Assembly: GCF_000007705.1 (NCBI RefSeq)
Contig: NC_005085.1
Location: 3,605,752 to 3,669,751 of the forward strand
Source of the DNA: Chromobacterium violaceum ATCC 12472
GTDB taxonomy: Bacteria; Pseudomonadota; Gammaproteobacteria; Burkholderiales; Chromobacteriaceae
Length of the DNA stretch: 64,000 nt
Reading direction: 5' to 3'
Part shown: one piece after another, positions 47,021 to 57,631 of the stretch
Numbering within the stretch: the first letter of the stretch is position 1
Layout of the letters: every line of letters begins with the position of its first letter
The notes under the pieces: model-generated
Told to the model about the DNA's origin: nothing
Databases searched by the model: none
Seen by the model: the letters and a program-made list of their open reading frames with translations, nothing else
Position numbers and translations under genes: made by a program

Positions 47021-49099
47021 ATGTCACAACCGCAAGACCTGCTGCTGAACCGTGAACTGGGACTGATAGAATTCAACCGCCGCGTGCTGGCCCAGGCGGA
47101 AGACCCGGACCTGCCGCTGCTGGAGCGCCTGAAGTTCCTGTGCATCGTCTCCTCCAACCTGGACGAATTCTTCGAAGTCCGCGTCGCCTGGCTGCAAGAC
47201 GCCGCCCACGCCACGCCCGACCGCATCCTGGCGGATGGCTCCACGCCGGAGCAGGCGCTGGCCAAGGTGTCCCGCGCCAGCCACCAGCTGGTGCGCGAGC
47301 AATACGCGGTGATGAGCGAGGTGCTGTTCCCGGCGCTGCGCGAACAGGGCATCGTGTTCTTGCGCCGCAGCGAGTGGACCGAGCAGCAGCAGGAATGGGT
47401 GAAAAACTACTTCTTCCGCGAGCTGATGCCCATCCTGACGCCGATCGGGCTCGATCCGTCCCACCCCTTCCCCAAGGTATTGAACAAATCGCTCAACTTC
47501 GCGGTGGAGCTGGAAGGCCGCGACGCCTTCGGCCGCGCGTCCGGCACCGCCATCGTGCAGGCGCCGCGCATCCTGCCGCGCGTGATCAAGCTGCCGGCCG
47601 ACGTCTGCGACGGCCGCCCGCACTGCTTCGTGTTCCTGTCGTCGATACTGCACTCGCACGTGCACGAGCTGTTCCCCGGCATGGCGGTCAAGGGCTGCTA
47701 CCAGTTCCGCGTGACCCGCGACAGCGAACTGTCGGTCGACGACGACGACTTCAAGAACCTGCGCACCGCGCTGCAGGGCGAACTGCGCCAGCGCCAGTTC
47801 GGCGACGCGGTGCGGCTGGAGATCGCCGATACCTGCCCGCAACACATGGAATCCTTCCTGCTGACCCAGTTCAACCTGCAGCCGCGCGACGTCTACCGCG
47901 TCAACGGCCCGGTGAACCTGGTGCGGCTAATGCAGGTGCCCGACCTGGTGGACCGCGCCGATCTCAAGTTCGCGCCGTTCACGCCGACGCTGCCGGCCAA
48001 TCTGCAGAAGAAGTCCAAGTCCTCGCTGTTCGACGTCATCCGCAAGGGCGACGTGCTGCTGCACCACCCGTACCAGAGCTTCCAGCCGGTGATCGACTTC
48101 CTCACCCAGGCGGCGACCGATCCGCACGTGGTGGCCATCAAGATGACGGTGTACCGCACCGGCACCGACTCGGTGCTGATGGAGTCGCTGATCGCCGCCG
48201 CCCGCGCCGGCAAGCAGGTGACGGTGGTGGTGGAGCTGATGGCCCGCTTCGACGAAGAGGCCAACATCGGCTGGGCCAGCCGGCTGGAAGACGCCGGCGC
48301 CCACGTGGTCTACGGCGTGATCGGCTACAAAGTGCACGCCAAGATGCTGATGGTGGTGCGCCGCGAGGCCCACGGCCTGCACCGCTACGTGCATCTGGGC
48401 ACCGGCAACTACCACCCGCGCACCGCGCGCTTGTACACCGACTTCGGCCTGTTGACCTGCAACGAGGAAATCGCCAGCGACGTCAACGACATTTTCATCC
48501 AGCTCACCGGCCTGGGACGCGCCGGCAGCCTGAAGCGGCTGTTCCAGAGCCCGTTCACGCTGCACAGCATGATCATGGAGGCGATACAGCGCGAGACCGA
48601 GCACGCGCAGGCCGGCAAGCCGGCGCAGATCATCGCCAAGATGAACTCGCTGCTGGAGCCGCAGGTGATCCACGCGCTGTACCGCGCCAGCCAGGCCGGG
48701 GTGAAGATCCAGCTGATCGTGCGCGGCGTGTGCGCGCTGCGGCCGGGCGTGCCGGGGCTGTCGGACAATATCACCGTCCGCTCCATCGTCGGCCGCTTCC
48801 TCGAACACCCGCGCGTGTTCTACTTCTACAACGATCACAAGGAAGACCTGCTGATGTCCAGCGCCGACTGGATGGGTCGCAACTTCTTCCGCCGCATCGA
48901 GACCTGCGCGCCTATCCTGGACAACAAGTTGAAGCGCCGCATCATCAAGGAGGCGCTGCGCCTGTATCTGGAAGACAACGTCAACAGCTGGGAAATGCTG
49001 CCGGACGGCGGCTACAAGCGCCGGACCAGCCGCGGCAAGCCGCACTGCGCGCAGCGCGAGCTGCTGGCCTCCTATACCGGCAATCCGGAAGCGGAATAA
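47021..49099 (+). CDS. ppk: Polyphosphate kinase 1
   Basis: A 692-residue PPK1. The N-terminal LLLNRELGLIEFNRRVL and SSNLDEFFEVR stretches match the family. The phosphorylatable histidine lies in YKVHAKMLMVVRR and the second catalytic histidine in GTGNYHPRTARLYTD. It makes polyphosphate from ATP, affecting stress survival and motility. No exopolyphosphatase gene (ppx) is adjacent. The DUF456 gene starts 4 bp later. Confidence 0.96.
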   Translation: MSQPQDLLLNRELGLIEFNRRVLAQAEDPDLPLLERLKFLCIVSSNLDEFFEVRVAWLQDAAHATPDRILADGSTPEQALAKVSRASHQLVREQYAVMSEVLFPALREQGIVFLRRSEWTEQQQEWVKNYFFRELMPILTPIGLDPSHPFPKVLNKSLNFAVELEGRDAFGRASGTAIVQAPRILPRVIKLPADVCDGRPHCFVFLSSILHSHVHELFPGMAVKGCYQFRVTRDSELSVDDDDFKNLRTALQGELRQRQFGDAVRLEIADTCPQHMESFLLTQFNLQPRDVYRVNGPVNLVRLMQVPDLVDRADLKFAPFTPTLPANLQKKSKSSLFDVIRKGDVLLHHPYQSFQPVIDFLTQAATDPHVVAIKMTVYRTGTDSVLMESLIAAARAGKQVTVVVELMARFDEEANIGWASRLEDAGAHVVYGVIGYKVHAKMLMVVRREAHGLHRYVHLGTGNYHPRTARLYTDFGLLTCNEEIASDVNDIFIQLTGLGRAGSLKRLFQSPFTLHSMIMEAIQRETEHAQAGKPAQIIAKMNSLLEPQVIHALYRASQAGVKIQLIVRGVCALRPGVPGLSDNITVRSIVGRFLEHPRVFYFYNDHKEDLLMSSADWMGRNFFRRIETCAPILDNKLKRRIIKEALRLYLEDNVNSWEMLPDGGYKRRTSRGKPHCAQRELLASYTGNPEAE

Positions 49100-49103
49100 G
49101 CGC

Positions 49104-49583
49104 ATGGAAATCCTCGGCTATCTCATCGCCGCGCTGATGGTGCTGGCCGGCCTCGCCGGCACCATCCTGCCGGCCATCCCCGGCTTGCCGCTGATGTTCG
49201 GCGGCCTGCTGCTGGCCTCCTGGATGGACGGCTTCAACCATCTGGGCGCGGTCAGCCTGACCATACTCGCGGTGCTGGCCGCGCTGGGCCTGCTGATAGA
49301 CTTCGTCGCCGGCCTGCTGGGCGCCAAGGCGACCGGCGCCAGCCGCCAGGCGTTGTGGGGCGCCTTCATCGGCAGCTTGGTCGGCATGTTCTTCGGCATC
49401 GCCGGCGTGATCCTGGGTCCGCTTATCGGCGCCATCGTCGGAGAATTCATCGCCCGCAAGGACGCGTTCCAGGCCGGCAAGGTCGGCGTCGGCACCTTCA
49501 TCGGCTTCATCGTCGGCGCGGTGGCCAAGGTGGCCTGCGCCTTCGCGATGCTGGCCACCGCCGCGCTGGCGCTGGCGCTGTAG
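49104..49583 (+). CDS. DUF456 family small membrane protein
   Basis: A 159-residue, Gly-rich protein with about four transmembrane segments and the DUF456 motifs ILPAIPGLPLMFGG and GAKATGASRQALWG, with GIAGVILGPLIGAIVGEF. Its function is unknown across bacteria. It is probably cotranscribed with ppk. Confidence 0.85.
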   Translation: MEILGYLIAALMVLAGLAGTILPAIPGLPLMFGGLLLASWMDGFNHLGAVSLTILAVLAALGLLIDFVAGLLGAKATGASRQALWGAFIGSLVGMFFGIAGVILGPLIGAIVGEFIARKDAFQAGKVGVGTFIGFIVGAVAKVACAFAMLATAALALAL

Positions 49584-49692
49584 CCCCCCTGGCCATGCGG
49601 ATGGCCGGCGCGGCCATCCCGGCGGCGGCGCGCAGATTTTGCTATGCTGTTGCGATCGATAGCGCCCGCCCCTTCAGCCGAGGACATCCGCC

Positions 49693-50118
49693 ATGGCCCT
49701 GCAGCATCTGATCTATGTCAGCACCGCCCGCCGGGAATTGGACAACGCGGATCTGGAAGCCCTGCTTGAATCCTGCGTGCGCCACAACCTGCGGAACGAC
49801 ATCAGCGGCGTCCTGCTGTATGGCCCCGGCAACTTCATCCAGGTGCTGGAAGGCGAAGCCGATGCCGTCGCCGAAACCTATCAGCGCATTCTGGACGATC
49901 CGCTCCACCACAATCTGATAGAAATCCTGCTCGAAAACATCGAGCGGCGCAGCTTCGCCGACTGGCGAATGGGCTTCACCCGCCTCGACGACGAGACCAT
50001 CCGCAAGCAGCCGGGCTTCGTGGACATCTATGGTCCCGACTTCCAACCCAAACTGCTGGCGGAACGCCCCTCGCTGGCGATGAGCATGCTGCTGACTTTC
50101 CGCGAGCACTGCCGCTGA
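49693..50118 (+). CDS. Single-domain BLUF blue-light photoreceptor
   Basis: A 141-residue protein made of a BLUF domain and a short C-terminal extension. The flavin-photocycle residues are in place: Tyr8 (LIYVS), Asn32 (NLRNDISG) and Gln50 (NFIQVLEG), plus the variable-site Trp and Met in DWRMGF. No output domain is fused, so it should act by binding a partner, as PixD- or YcgF-like short BLUF proteins do. The neighbours (DUF456, EttA) do not reveal the partner. Confidence 0.93.
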   Translation: MALQHLIYVSTARRELDNADLEALLESCVRHNLRNDISGVLLYGPGNFIQVLEGEADAVAETYQRILDDPLHHNLIEILLENIERRSFADWRMGFTRLDDETIRKQPGFVDIYGPDFQPKLLAERPSLAMSMLLTFREHCR

Positions 50119-50205
50119 CCGCCATCCGCTCATCCCGGCCGCAGGATGGGCGCGGATTTCGTTATAATCGACGCTTAGTCCCATCCAACCAATGTGAACG
50201 CACTC

Positions 50206-51873
<1,668 letters not shown>

Positions 51874-51888
51874 TCCGCGGACAACAGC

Positions 51889-51914
51889 AAGCCCCCTTCG
51901 CCGGGGGCTTTTTT
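51889..51914 (+). terminator. Terminator after ettA
   Basis: AAGCCCCC/GGGGGCTT stem with loop TTCGCC and a six-base T run. It ends just before the convergent interrupted gene. Confidence 0.9.
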
Positions 51915-51918
51915 GCCG

Positions 51919-52641
51919 TCACTCCAGATAATGCGCCGCCACGCGCGCGCCGGTGCCGTCGTCGCGCAGCTGCTTGAACGCGGCGCCCAGCTTTTGCGCC
52001 AGATCGTCCGGCATCCGCCGGCTGCAAGCCAGATAGATGCCGGTGCTCTGCAGCTTCATCACCTCGCGCACCGGCACCGCGCCGCTGCCCTGTTTCTTCA
52101 CCAGGTAGCGCGCCACCGGGCTATGCACCGCCCAGACATCGGCGACGCCGCTGCTCAGTTCCCGATAGGCGTCCTCGGTGGTCGGCAACTCGGAAAACGC
52201 CACCTAGTGGAGGCGCAGCCAGTCCGCCATCGACGAGCCCAGCAGCGCCACCACGCGCAAGCCCTTCAGATCCGCCACGCCCCGAAGCTGCAGCTTGCTG
52301 CCGGCGGCCACGAACAGGGACTGGCTGCTCTCGTCCATCAACCCCACCCAGCGATAGGTGTCCTCGCGCTTGGGCGAACGGGTCAACGGCAACAGGCAAC
52401 CGTTTTCCTCGGCCTGCACCTGCAGCTGCGCCCGCTTCCACGGCAGGTCGACGTATTGCGCGTGAACGCCGCTGCGGGCAAGCGCCTGCCCCAGCAAATC
52501 GATGGCGATGCCGTGCAGCGCATGATCGTGCCCCTCGCGGATCACGAAAGGCGGGTAGTTGATGGTATACAGATTGATGACGGGTTCCGCCCGGCAGAAG
52601 GAACCAATGCAACACAAGCCAAGCCAAAGCCATTTCCTCAT
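51919..52641 (-). pseudogene. Periplasmic amino-acid-type binding protein interrupted by an in-frame amber codon
   Basis: One continuous reading frame of 241 codons is split by a single TAG at 52206-52204. Upstream of it lie 145 codons: signal peptide MRKWLWLGLCCIGSFCRA, then VINLYTINYPPFV and LPWKRAQLQVQAEENG, typical of family-3 binding proteins. Downstream, the same frame continues with VAFSELPTTEDAYRELSSG and SPVARYLVKKQG, also typical, to a normal stop. No frameshift is needed, so a single base change explains it. It may be a recent pseudogene, a sequencing error or a suppressible gene. No transporter genes are adjacent. Confidence 0.85.
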
Positions 52642-52710
52642 CGCGGCGCCCCGTCGATCCGCTCGCCGGGACTGCGGCCCGGCAGGCGGACGATGATAGA
52701 ATCCCAAACC

Positions 52711-53394
52711 ATGTCCCTGCGTACTCTTATTCTTTGTAGCAGCTTATTGCTAGCTGCCTGCGCCACGCCATCCGCGTCGAACGCGCCGGCTCCCGCCGGC
52801 TATTACCGCGTCCAGCCGGGCGACACGCTGTACCGCATCGCGCGCCAGAACAAGCAAAGCGTCGCCAACCTGGCGCGCTGGAACCAGCTGGCGGACCGCT
52901 CAAGCATCCAGGCCGGGCAGCTGCTGCGGATCCAGCCGCCGGCCAGCGCAGCCAGGCCGCCCTCGGCCGGCAAGCCTTCCGCGTCCAAGCCGGCGGAGAC
53001 CCGGCCGGCGCCGCCGCCGGCCAAGCTGGACATCAAGCTGCAATGGCCGGCCGACGGCGCGCTGATATCCGGTTTCGACGGCAACCGCAACAAGGGGCTG
53101 GACCTGGCCGGCAAGGCCGGCGACCCTGTGCGCGCCGCCGCGGCGGGCAAGGTGGTGTACGCCGGCAAGGGCATACGCGCCTACGGCAATCTGCTGATCG
53201 TCAAGCACAATGAAAACACCTTGACCGTCTACGCCCACAACCAGAAGCTGCTGGTGCAGGAAGGCCAGCAGGTGAGCGCCGGCCAGCAGATCGCGACCAT
53301 GGGCGACTCCGGCGCCAACCGGGTCAAGCTGCATTTCGAGCTGCGGCTGGGCACCCGGGTGGTGGACCCGGCCGCCTACCTGCCGCCGCGCTGA
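52711..53394 (+). CDS. nlpD: NlpD-like amidase-activator lipoprotein
   Basis: A 227-residue lipoprotein with lipobox LLAAC (Cys17), a LysM domain (about 32-76, YRVQPGDTLYRIARQNK), a Pro/Ala/Lys linker and a LytM domain (about 108-225). Two zinc ligands of active M23 enzymes are changed (NKGLDLAG and VKLHFE instead of HxGxD and HLHFE), as in E. coli NlpD, so it should activate AmiC-type amidases. An ATG 18 bases upstream is possible. rpoS, the usual neighbour, is not in the window downstream; a DUF1615 gene follows instead. Confidence 0.9.
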   Translation: MSLRTLILCSSLLLAACATPSASNAPAPAGYYRVQPGDTLYRIARQNKQSVANLARWNQLADRSSIQAGQLLRIQPPASAARPPSAGKPSASKPAETRPAPPPAKLDIKLQWPADGALISGFDGNRNKGLDLAGKAGDPVRAAAAGKVVYAGKGIRAYGNLLIVKHNENTLTVYAHNQKLLVQEGQQVSAGQQIATMGDSGANRVKLHFELRLGTRVVDPAAYLPPR

Positions 53395-53502
53395 GCCAGG
53401 GCCAGACTTGCCGGGACGCGCGCGGGCTCGGCTGACGGCGCTTGCGCGCCCAGGCGGCTTGGCCTAACCTCGCCGCTGTCGCACCGCTCCAGACCTAGAA
53501 AA

Positions 53503-54714
53503 ATGAAAAAGCTTCCATTGATGCTGTTGTGCTCGCTGCTGGCCGCCTGCGCCGGCACGCGCCCCGCTCCGGCCTCCGCACCGCTGACGTCTCCCGAAAC
53601 CGTGCCGCCCGCGGCCGATGCCATGCAGCCTCTCCCGCCGCCCGTCGAACCGCCCCCCGCCGCGCCGGCCACGCCGCCGCAGAACAGCGCGGCCAAAACG
53701 CCGCCGGTTTCGCGCGCCTTCATCGCCGCCGCGGTCCCCAGCGGCGCGCGCGACCGCCAGGGCTGGATCGCCGACATCGACGGCGCCTTCCGCCACCTGC
53801 AGATTCCCGCCACCGCCGACAATGCCTGCGCGCTGGCGGCGGTGATCGAGCAGGAGTCCAGCTGGCAGGCCGATCCGGTGGTGCCTGGCCTGCCCAAGAT
53901 CGTCTGGGGCAAGATAGAGGAGCGCGCGCACCGCTACCTGGTGCCGCTGACCGTGGTGAAGGGCGCGCTGTTGAAAACCTCGCCCAACGGCCAGAGCTAC
54001 AAGACGCGGATAGACAACCTGCGCACCGAGCGCGAAATGAACCTGCTGTACGAAGACATGTCGCGGGAGGCGCAAAAACTGGGCCTGCCGATGGAGATGA
54101 AGAACCCGATACGCACCGGCGGGCCGATGCAGGTCAGCGTGGAATTCGCCGAAGGGCACGCCAGGGTCTGGCCCTATCCCTATCCGGTGCAGGGCAGCAT
54201 ACGCCACGAAGTGTTCAGCCGCCGCGGCGGCGTCTATTTCGGCGCCGCCATCCTGCTGCAGTATCCGGCCCCGTACCGGGACATGCTGTACCGCTTCGCC
54301 GATTTCAACGCCGGCCGCTACAGCAGCCGCAACGCCGCCTTCCAGGCCGCGCTGTCGCGGCTTTCCGGCCGCAAGCTGGCGCTGGACGGCGACCTGTTGA
54401 ACTACCAGGGCAAGGCCGCCTCCGGCAGCCAACAGGCCGCGCTGTCGCTGGCCGGCCGGCTGGGCATGAGCGCCGCCGCCATCCAGCGCGATCTGCAGCT
54501 GGAAAAGAACGCCGCCTTCGGGCAAACCCCGCTCTACCGGCAGGTGTTCGCGCTGGCGGACAAGCAGGCTGGCCAGGCGCAGCCGCGCGAGCGGATGCCG
54601 CAGATCGACCTGAAAAGCCCCAAGATCAGCCGCAAGCTGACCACCGAGTGGTTCGCCAAGCGGGTGGACGGCCGTTACCGCCAGTGCCTGGCCCGCGCAG
54701 CCGGCGCGCGCTGA
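53503..54714 (+). CDS. DUF1615 lipoprotein
   Basis: A 403-residue protein with lipobox LLAAC (Cys16), a Pro/Ala-rich tether (about 20-65) and a globular region with WIADIDGAFRHLQIP, AVIEQESSWQADP and MQVSVEFAEGH. The Glu in a VIEQESSW context recalls lysozyme-like folds, so a peptidoglycan link is plausible but unproven. It ends with a basic tail. It probably sits in the outer membrane. Confidence 0.82.
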   Translation: MKKLPLMLLCSLLAACAGTRPAPASAPLTSPETVPPAADAMQPLPPPVEPPPAAPATPPQNSAAKTPPVSRAFIAAAVPSGARDRQGWIADIDGAFRHLQIPATADNACALAAVIEQESSWQADPVVPGLPKIVWGKIEERAHRYLVPLTVVKGALLKTSPNGQSYKTRIDNLRTEREMNLLYEDMSREAQKLGLPMEMKNPIRTGGPMQVSVEFAEGHARVWPYPYPVQGSIRHEVFSRRGGVYFGAAILLQYPAPYRDMLYRFADFNAGRYSSRNAAFQAALSRLSGRKLALDGDLLNYQGKAASGSQQAALSLAGRLGMSAAAIQRDLQLEKNAAFGQTPLYRQVFALADKQAGQAQPRERMPQIDLKSPKISRKLTTEWFAKRVDGRYRQCLARAAGAR

Positions 54715-54824
54715 TGCGCTGGCGCTGACGGCGTCATATAATGCCCACGCAACGGCCGGCCCCTCCGGCCGTTTGTGCATTCAAAAAAAACAGCGGCGAC
54801 GCCGCATTTGCTCAGGTTGAACCC

Positions 54825-55853
54825 ATGCCTTCCACTTTTTCCTATTTCCGCGGCTCGCTGATCTTCAGCGTCGCCGTGCTGGCCGCCGTCGCCTGGTACG
54901 GCCACATGCGCGGCGGCGCCGAGCTGGCCGGCGCCTTCCTGCTGACCACCGCGGTGCTGGCGGTGCTGGAAACCAGCGTCTCCTTCGACAACGCGGTGGT
55001 GAACGCCACCGTGCTCAAGGCGATGAGCCACCGCTGGCGGCAAGTCTTCATGACCGTGGGCATCGCGGTGGCGGTGTTCGGCATGCGCGTGCTGTTCCCG
55101 CTGCTGATCGTGTCCACCGCCGGCGGCGTATCGCTGGCCGAAGCCTTCGCGGTGGCGACCCGGCAGCCGGAACGCTATCAGCAGATCATGCACGACAGCC
55201 ATCTGATGATCATGGGCTTCGGCGCCACCTTCCTGCTGATGGTGGTGATCGAATATTTCGTCCAGCACGAGAAGGACGAGCACTGGCTGCCCGGCATCGA
55301 GCCGTTGCTGGCCAAGCTGGGCAGCGTGGAGAACGCCCAGTCGCTGGTCACCATCCTGGTGGTGGCCGCCATCGCCGCGCTGCTGCCGGCCGGACAGAAA
55401 ATGGCTTTCATCAGCAGCTGCTTCTGGGGCTACGTGGTGTTCATGGTGCTGCACATGTTCAAGCAGCTGTTCGGCGGCGTGGACATCCAGACCGCCGCCG
55501 CCAAAAACGGCCTGATCGGCTTCGTCTACCTGGAGGTGCTGGACGCCAGCTTCTCCATGGATGGCGTGATCGCCGCCTTCGCCATCACCAATGATTTCTG
55601 GCTGATCGCCGCCGGCCTGGGGATAGGCGCGATGTTCGTGCGCTCGCTGACCCTTTACCTGGTGGAGCGCGACGTGATGAGCCAGTTCAAGTATCTGGAA
55701 GTATCGGCGTTCTGGGCGATCGCCGCGCTGGTGGCCATCATGTTCGCCGCGGCGCTGCACGTGGAGCTGGGCGAAGTGGCGACCGGCCTGATCAGCGTCG
55801 CCATCATCGGACTGGGCGTGCTCACCAGCCTGCCTTCGCGCAACAAGCGCTGA
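54825..55853 (+). CDS. DUF475 / TerC-superfamily membrane protein
   Basis: A 342-residue polytopic protein with two related acidic signatures: ETSVSFDNAVVNATVLKAM (Glu49, Asp55, Asn56) and EVLDASFSMDGVIAAFAIT. These match DUF475 and the wider TerC superfamily, pointing to ion transport. The ATG at 54825 is preferred over a longer frame from 54741. It is the second TerC-like protein in the window and is unrelated in detail to the one at 2024. A terminator follows. Confidence 0.85.
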   Translation: MPSTFSYFRGSLIFSVAVLAAVAWYGHMRGGAELAGAFLLTTAVLAVLETSVSFDNAVVNATVLKAMSHRWRQVFMTVGIAVAVFGMRVLFPLLIVSTAGGVSLAEAFAVATRQPERYQQIMHDSHLMIMGFGATFLLMVVIEYFVQHEKDEHWLPGIEPLLAKLGSVENAQSLVTILVVAAIAALLPAGQKMAFISSCFWGYVVFMVLHMFKQLFGGVDIQTAAAKNGLIGFVYLEVLDASFSMDGVIAAFAITNDFWLIAAGLGIGAMFVRSLTLYLVERDVMSQFKYLEVSAFWAIAALVAIMFAAALHVELGEVATGLISVAIIGLGVLTSLPSRNKR

Positions 55854-55872
55854 GCCGCTGAGGCTGCCAGGA

Positions 55873-55900
55873 AAAAGGCCGGGGTTTCCCCCGGCCTTTT
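55873..55900. terminator. Bidirectional terminator after the DUF475 gene
   Basis: A 12-bp perfect stem, AAAAGGCCGGGG with CCCCGGCCTTTT, around TTTC. It serves the DUF475 gene and the convergent Gly/Ser-rich gene. Confidence 0.88.
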
Positions 55901-55936
55901 CCATCCCGACTCGGCGCCCCGCGCGGGGCAACCTGG

Positions 55937-56617
55937 TCAGGCGGAAGTGCTCAGCAAAGCGCCGACGCCCGCATGGGCGCCGGGCTGGTTCTGTTGCAGA
56001 TCCTTGGCCAGGTTCTGCAGAAACGTCTGCAGGGAAGACGACTGCCCCGATTGCCCGCCGCTCAGGCCCAGCGCCTGCTGCAGGCTCTGGAAAGCCGACT
56101 GGATGCCCGAGGCGGCGTCGTTTTGGGTGCCGTTGGCCAGATCCTGCAGCAGCTGCTGCAGATTGTTCTGCAGGCCGCCGTAGGCGCTGCCGCCGACCGC
56201 CGCGCCGCTGTCCTGGTCCTGTCCGCCGCTGTCGACGTCTCCGTCATTGTCGGAAGCGGAGCCCGAGCCGCTGGCGGAGGACGCCCCCTCCTGCCGCAAG
56301 GCCTGGAACAATGAATGGATGAAGGCGTGCACCGCTTGCCCGGTGTTGCCGGCCGCGCCCACCGCGCCGGCGTCGCCGCCGCCCGTTGGGCCTCCGCTGT
56401 CGCCGCTCGAGCCGGCGGACGCCTGCTGCAACAGTCCCGATTGCTGCAGCGCCTGCAGCACGCTCTGCGTCAGCTCGCCGCCGCCTCCGCGATGCCGATG
56501 GCCGCCGCCCTGAACCGCGCCGCCGCCCTGACCGGCGTCGGACGAGAAGCTTTCCTGAATGTCGACCTGTGTGTACTGCAAGGAAATGGAGCTGTTGCCG
56601 AGAGAACTGACTGACAT
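55937..56617 (-). CDS. Gly/Ser/Gln-rich protein of unknown function, harpin-like composition
   Basis: A 226-residue protein; its ATG has AAGGAG 7 bases upstream. There is no signal peptide or transmembrane helix. It starts MSVSSLGNSSISLQYTQV and then alternates Gly/Ser-rich low-complexity blocks with short amphipathic Gln/Leu helices (SVLQALQQSGLLQQ, AFIHSLFQALRQE, NNLQQLLQDLANG, AFQSLQQALGL, SLQTFLQNLAKDLQQ). Only the composition resembles heat-stable type III harpins; no homology can be claimed. A GC-rich inverted repeat and the frd terminator lie upstream. Function is unknown. Confidence 0.8.
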   Translation of the reverse strand: MSVSSLGNSSISLQYTQVDIQESFSSDAGQGGGAVQGGGHRHRGGGGELTQSVLQALQQSGLLQQASAGSSGDSGGPTGGGDAGAVGAAGNTGQAVHAFIHSLFQALRQEGASSASGSGSASDNDGDVDSGGQDQDSGAAVGGSAYGGLQNNLQQLLQDLANGTQNDAASGIQSAFQSLQQALGLSGGQSGQSSSLQTFLQNLAKDLQQNQPGAHAGVGALLSTSA

Positions 56618-56779
56618 GACGCTCTCCTTACCTGGATGACGGAACGGCCCGCGCCCAGCCTGCGCTGATATCGGTATATCGGCACCGAAGGCCCGGCGCA
56701 CAGCGACAAAGTGCAAATCTTTGTTAATTCAAGCAAAACACCAGAAATGCCATTGCGCAAGCCCGAATTGCGTCACCCA

Positions 56780-56812
56780 TGCCCCGGCCGGTCCGAATGG
56801 CCGGGGGCATGC
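56780..56812. other. GC-rich inverted repeat in the intergenic region
   Basis: CATGCCCCGGCC and GGCCGGGGGCATG pair with one bulged G around nine bases. It lies between the Gly/Ser-rich gene promoter and the frd terminator, with no T tract. Confidence 0.4.
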
Positions 56813-56815
56813 GAC

Positions 56816-56860
56816 AAAGCCGACCGCCCCGCCCCCAAGGGCCAGACACGGTCGGCTTTT
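56816..56860 (-). terminator. Terminator of the dcuA-frdABCD operon
   Basis: AAAGCCGACCG and CGGTCGGCTTT form an 11-bp stem around a 22-base loop, 14 bp after the frdD stop on the minus strand. Confidence 0.65.
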
Positions 56861-56873
56861 CATCGAACAAGGC

Positions 56874-57236
56874 TCAGATGCCGGCCAACAGCCACATCGC
56901 CGCCAGCGTGCCCGCCGCCGCCACGCCATAGGTCAGCGCCTTGGCCAGCGGGCCGCCATGCACGCCGACATCGTGCAGACTGTGATAGATGCGGTGCGCC
57001 GCATGCCACAGCAGCAGGCTGATCAGTCCCCACAACACCAGCTTGCCGGTCAGGCTCTGCGCCAGCGCCAGCGCGCCCTGGTAGCTGGCGGCCTTGGCCG
57101 GCAGCCAGCCCAGCGGCGCGGCGAAGCCGGTGATGGCCACCAGCATCGGCCCGAACAGCGCGGCCAGCATGCCGCCTGCGCCGAACAATCCCCAGAAGAT
57201 GGGCGCGTGGGAACGCTTCAATTGGCGGTTTTTCAT
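56874..57236 (-). CDS. frdD: Fumarate reductase membrane anchor subunit D
   Basis: A 120-residue protein with three hydrophobic helices and the family pattern KRSHAPIFWGLFGAGGMLAA; E. coli FrdD is 119 residues. With FrdC it anchors FrdAB and binds menaquinone or a related quinol. The ATG overlaps the frdC stop. Confidence 0.92.
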   Translation of the reverse strand: MKNRQLKRSHAPIFWGLFGAGGMLAALFGPMLVAITGFAAPLGWLPAKAASYQGALALAQSLTGKLVLWGLISLLLWHAAHRIYHSLHDVGVHGGPLAKALTYGVAAAGTLAAMWLLAGI

Positions 57237-57631
57237 TGCGAGATCCCCCATACGACGCCCAGCAAGGCCAGGCTGGCCAGCAAGGTAGCGGCGAAGCCCC
57301 CGGCTGTGATGGCGGTGGCGGAGACGCGCCTGCCGCCGATGATCAGCGGCGGCAAGGTGCGCGGCATGATCTTGAACCAGGTGTAGCCGTGATAGCCGAT
57401 CATGGCGAGCAGGATCAGGTGCAACAGCATGGACAGCGGGCTTCGCAGCGCGGCGACGAAGCCGTTCCACGCCGCCTCGCCCTGGCTCAAGCGCCACAGG
57501 CCGAACAGCAGCACAAAACCGTAGGCGGCGACGAACAGCGCCGTGCCCTCGTGGATCATGTACTCGATGAAGTAGGGGTTCTTCTTCCACCAGCCTTCCA
57601 TCGGCCGGACGTAGGGCTTGCGCTTGCTCAT
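57233..57631 (-). CDS. frdC: Fumarate reductase membrane anchor subunit C
   Basis: A 132-residue three-helix protein whose N-terminus, SKRKPYVRPMEGWWKKNPYF, closely matches E. coli FrdC. Of two adjacent ATGs, the one at 57631 has the correct 7-base distance from AAGGGAG and overlaps the frdB stop; the one at 57637 would be only one base away. No haem-ligand pattern like that of succinate dehydrogenase subunit C is expected. Confidence 0.93.
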   Translation of the reverse strand: MSKRKPYVRPMEGWWKKNPYFIEYMIHEGTALFVAAYGFVLLFGLWRLSQGEAAWNGFVAALRSPLSMLLHLILLAMIGYHGYTWFKIMPRTLPPLIIGGRRVSATAITAGGFAATLLASLALLGVVWGISQ

